DNA of 64,000 bases from an uncultured Armatimonadota bacterium (GTDB lineage Bacteria > Armatimonadota > Fimbriimonadia > Fimbriimonadales > Fimbriimonadaceae), in NCBI GenBank assembly GCA_903899015.1, contig CAIUHP010000113.1, positions 79,069 to 143,068 on the forward strand, in the 5' to 3' direction. The position numbers were made by a program, and so were the translations under genes. Positions 61,817 to 64,000 of the stretch are shown here, one piece after another. The notes beneath the pieces were generated by a model. The model was given only the letters and a program-made list of their open reading frames with translations. It was not told where the DNA came from and searched no databases. Each line of letters starts with the position of its first letter. Positions within the stretch are counted from its first letter, which is position 1.

Positions 61817-63627
61817 TGGCGACGACAGACAGCGGTGGGAGCTTCACGTTCAATCCTGAACTCCACGAATGCCTTTTAGACCCTAGCAACATCCAGGTGG
61901 GTTGGTTCGTGACCGTTTTCGAGCATAACGAGTTTGGCGACGGATGGATCGCCTTTAGCAATCCTGTCGAGACCTTGACCGCTTGGAACCTGACCGACGT
62001 TGGGCGATTGATCGACCGAGTAGCTTCTTGGACGGAATCAGGAAAATTTGCGGCGGGGTTTACAGCTTACGAATCAGCACCTGCATTTGATCCGGCATTT
62101 GAGGTGCATTTCTCCGAAGGAGAGCCGCTCGCAGTTTTCCACCTTTACGATTCCCCACCCGTCTTTTACAAGGAATTACTCATTGGCGAGCAACCTGCCG
62201 GAATCGTCGCACCTTGGACGTCGGAATGGGATTTCGAATCCTACTCCGAGCGTTTCGACCGCGTGAAGGCACTCATCGGAAATGGCACGACTTATCAGGT
62301 CAACCTGACCTATCGCCTTTCTTCGCAGAATGACCAAGACCTGGCGTGCACGTTCGCACGTCTTGTAGCGGATGACCCTCCCTCCTACGCGAGCATCTTC
62401 CTCTCGGAAGAAATCCGCATCGCATCTTTATCCCCCGAACTCTTCTTCGACCTAGAGGATGGAGTGATTCGATGCAGGCCGATGAAAGGAACGGCCCGAT
62501 TGGGCGCATCCGAAAACGAAACACGTTCTCTCGCCGAGCAACTCAGAACGTCCGAGAAGAATCGAGCTGAGAACCTGATGGTAGTGGACATGATCCGAAA
62601 CGACCTTGGGAAAGTCGCCGAGATGGGAAGCGTCATGACTCCTTCCCTATTCGACATCGAACCACTTGCGACGGTCTTGCAGATGACATCCTCGGTTCAG
62701 GCCCGGTTCACGGGTTCGATTCGCGAGGCATTTGACGCCCTCTTCCCTTGTGCCTCCATCGTTGGCGCTCCTAAAGTGTCCACGATGAAAATCATCCGCA
62801 AACTCGAGAATTCGCCTCGCGGGGTTTACACCGGAGCGATTGGATTTACAGGGCCTGGCCGAAGAGCGAGGTTTGCAGTTGCCATTCGCACCCTTTCCCA
62901 AGTTAAGGACGAACGAGTGAGTTACGGCGTCGGTAGCGGAGTGGTCTGGGACTCGGACTGTGAAGAAGAGTGGGAAGAGAATCGACTTAAAGCCCAAGTA
63001 CTAAGTCGATCAAGCCAAGAGTTCGGGTTCTTTGAAACGATTCGCTGGCCGATTGAAGACGGCGGCCACTTAATTGAGCTTCACATCAATCGGCTGAAAA
63101 AGACTGCCCATCAGTTCGGAATTGATTTTGATTCAGCAAAGGCGAGAACGCTGCTTGAAGTTGAGTTGGATCACGTCACAGTGATATCCCGCGTAAAACT
63201 CACCCTTTCGTATAACGGTCAATTGAGTGTCACTCATCAACCACTCGGCGAAGTCCCCGCAAGTTTAGATTTCGTGCTCGGGGCTACTCCTGTTAAATCA
63301 CAAGATCCTTTGCTGATTCACAAAACCACTCGACGCAAACTTTACGACCGTCACCTGCGAAGTTTTCATGCGAGCGAAGTCCTACTCTTTAACGAACGGC
63401 AGGAAATGACGGAATTCTCGAAAGGAAACTTGGTGATGCGTAAGGGAGATGCTTTTGTGACGCCTCCCATCCATTGCGGGCTTCTACCCGGCACTTTGCG
63501 TGAGTCACTCGTCAGGAGCGGAACCATCCAGGAAGAAATCATTCACCTTTCAGAATTGGGTCCCGAATCCGAAATTTACCGAATCAACGCGCTCACCGGC
63601 TGGATTCCGGCTCGACTGAGAGCTTAG
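61813..63627 (+). CDS. pabBC: Aminodeoxychorismate synthase PabB fused to aminodeoxychorismate lyase PabC
   Basis: About 605 residues. The frame is open back to TTG 61780, but that codon directly abuts the Shine-Dalgarno, so ATG 61813 or 61816 is preferred. Residues to about 405 are the chorismate-binding domain (KGTARLGASENE, NLMVVDMIRNDLGKVAE, SIVGAPKVSTMKIIRKLE, GAIGFTGPGRRARFAVAIRTL). The rest is a class IV PLP aminotransferase-like lyase: FFETIRWPIEDGGHLIELHINRL, HKTTRRKLYDR with the probable Schiff-base Lys, and LLPGTLRESLV. Together they turn chorismate (with PabA ammonia) into p-aminobenzoate for folate. Known fusion form. Confidence 0.87.
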   Translation: MMATTDSGGSFTFNPELHECLLDPSNIQVGWFVTVFEHNEFGDGWIAFSNPVETLTAWNLTDVGRLIDRVASWTESGKFAAGFTAYESAPAFDPAFEVHFSEGEPLAVFHLYDSPPVFYKELLIGEQPAGIVAPWTSEWDFESYSERFDRVKALIGNGTTYQVNLTYRLSSQNDQDLACTFARLVADDPPSYASIFLSEEIRIASLSPELFFDLEDGVIRCRPMKGTARLGASENETRSLAEQLRTSEKNRAENLMVVDMIRNDLGKVAEMGSVMTPSLFDIEPLATVLQMTSSVQARFTGSIREAFDALFPCASIVGAPKVSTMKIIRKLENSPRGVYTGAIGFTGPGRRARFAVAIRTLSQVKDERVSYGVGSGVVWDSDCEEEWEENRLKAQVLSRSSQEFGFFETIRWPIEDGGHLIELHINRLKKTAHQFGIDFDSAKARTLLEVELDHVTVISRVKLTLSYNGQLSVTHQPLGEVPASLDFVLGATPVKSQDPLLIHKTTRRKLYDRHLRSFHASEVLLFNERQEMTEFSKGNLVMRKGDAFVTPPIHCGLLPGTLRESLVRSGTIQEEIIHLSELGPESEIYRINALTGWIPARLRA

Positions 63628-63726
63628 TTGGAACCAAGGCCGCTACGAAGTCAGCCCTTATTCGCTCTGACCTGTTCCCCTTAGGATGACCCACATGAAG
63701 TGTGAATTCCGTCTGGAATTACATCG

Positions 63727-63996
63727 ATGAGAAAAGGCAAGCGTTACACAGAGGACGAGATCCTCAAAGTTCTTAAGGAGATTGAGGCTGGCGGCGCCAT
63801 TGCGTCGGTGGCGAGGGCGCATGGAATCACAGATCAGACGATCTACCGATGGCGAGAGAAATACGGCGGTATGGAGAGCAGTGAGCTCAAAGAGCTTCGT
63901 GCGCTACAAGCCGAGAACCAGCGTTTGAAGCGAATCGTAGCTCGTCAAGCTCTGGAGATCGACGCGTACAAGGAGATCTCTGAGGGAAAATGGTGA
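63727..63996 (+). CDS. IS3-family transposase OrfA
   Basis: 89 residues, complete. An HTH_Tnp_1 domain (RYTEDEILKVLKEIEAGGAIASVARAHGITDQTIYRWREKYGG) is followed by a leucine-zipper-like coiled coil (LKELRALQAENQRLKRIVARQALEIDAYKEI), which mediates DNA binding and multimerisation. ATG 63990 begins the next frame (-1 relative to OrfA), where the catalytic OrfB should start; ordinary IS3 elements make OrfAB by frameshift in this overlap. A typical A6G slip site is not present (GGGAAAATGG), so OrfB may be made by coupled restart. Confidence 0.92.
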   Translation: MRKGKRYTEDEILKVLKEIEAGGAIASVARAHGITDQTIYRWREKYGGMESSELKELRALQAENQRLKRIVARQALEIDAYKEISEGKW

Positions 63997-64000
63997 GCCT
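63990..64000 (+). CDS. IS3-family transposase OrfB, first codons only
   Basis: ATGGTGAGCCT begins a frame that overlaps the OrfA stop (TGA 63994-63996) in the -1 phase. Only three codons are within the window, so the call rests on the usual IS3 arrangement. Confidence 0.5.

Larger units (their letters stand above)
63668..64000 (+). mobile_element. IS3-family insertion sequence, left end (cut by the window)
   Basis: The orfA-type transposase gene begins about 60 bp inside TGACCTGTTCCCCTTAGG (63668 on), which resembles IS3-family left inverted repeats (TGACCTG...CCCC). The terminal repeat is therefore placed at 63668, as inference. The element runs past 64000. Confidence 0.6.

Noticed and set aside
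1..64000. CRISPR arrays, tRNA or rRNA genes, prophage
   Set aside because: No spaced direct repeats of CRISPR size, no cloverleaf or rRNA sequence recognised, and no phage structural genes seen.

Overview
The window looks like a chromosomal segment of a free-living, aerobic, heterotrophic bacterium of roughly 50% GC. A PSCyt1/DUF1549/DUF1553 protein paired with a DUF1501 protein, many secreted glycoside hydrolases, a GntR-HTH/LacI-fold regulator, a Thermus-type 496-residue isocitrate dehydrogenase and large secreted orphan proteins together suggest Armatimonadota (Fimbriimonadia-like). Planctomycetota or Verrucomicrobiota are the alternatives. This assignment is inference; the window holds no rRNA or tRNA gene that I can see.

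Layout. 1-6 kb: PSD1/DUF1501 pair behind a LacI-type palindrome, then a membrane FHA protein. 6-11 kb: GH43 enzyme with a threonine-aldolase-like PLP enzyme, a uridine-kinase-like P-loop protein, a LuxR-HTH/PAS protein and an ECF sigma factor. 11.5-16.5 kb: CoA-transferase, a three-gene overlapping set (82-aa orphan, SDR, FMN split-barrel protein) and a YHYH protein. 16.6-20.6 kb: a tightly packed respiratory operon (polytopic membrane protein, Rieske protein, fused cytochrome b6/subunit IV, CydA-like protein fused to cytochrome c). 20.9-22.6 kb: a fasciclin gene divergent from a CarH/LitR-like B12 photoreceptor regulator, with 11-bp-spaced operator repeats between them. 23-26.2 kb: sugar-type regulator, flavodoxin-fold protein and tyrosine phenol-lyase. 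26.4-30 kb: ABC sugar importer (no ATPase) followed by a second ECF sigma factor. 30-33 kb: OsmC, thioredoxin, an esterase and an unknown protein. 33-46 kb: clan GH-D hydrolase, beta-propeller phosphoesterase, GH29, isocitrate dehydrogenase divergent from a small regulator, an ArsR/SDR pair and GH38. 46-48 kb: DUF47/Pit phosphate uptake pair with an in-frame stop in DUF47. 48-53 kb: GNAT, Gfo/Idh, ABM, DUF1080 and DUF5703. 53-61 kb: two large unrecognised secreted proteins around a WD40-type secreted propeller. 61-64 kb: GNAT, a PabB-PabC fusion behind a possible regulated leader, and the left end of an IS3-family element.

Together the genes describe a carbohydrate scavenger: secreted enzymes against arabinans/xylans, fucosides, mannosides and galactosides, one oligosaccharide importer, sugar-responsive regulators, and aerobic respiration through a bc-type complex. 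The strongest candidates for undescribed biology are the CydA-like/cytochrome c plus bc-complex operon and the CarH-fasciclin divergent promoter. Next come the hairpin/leader-peptide arrangement before pabBC, and the overlapping promoters of icd and its neighbour. A recurrent TANNNT-N6-ATG arrangement suggests that several genes are transcribed without a leader.
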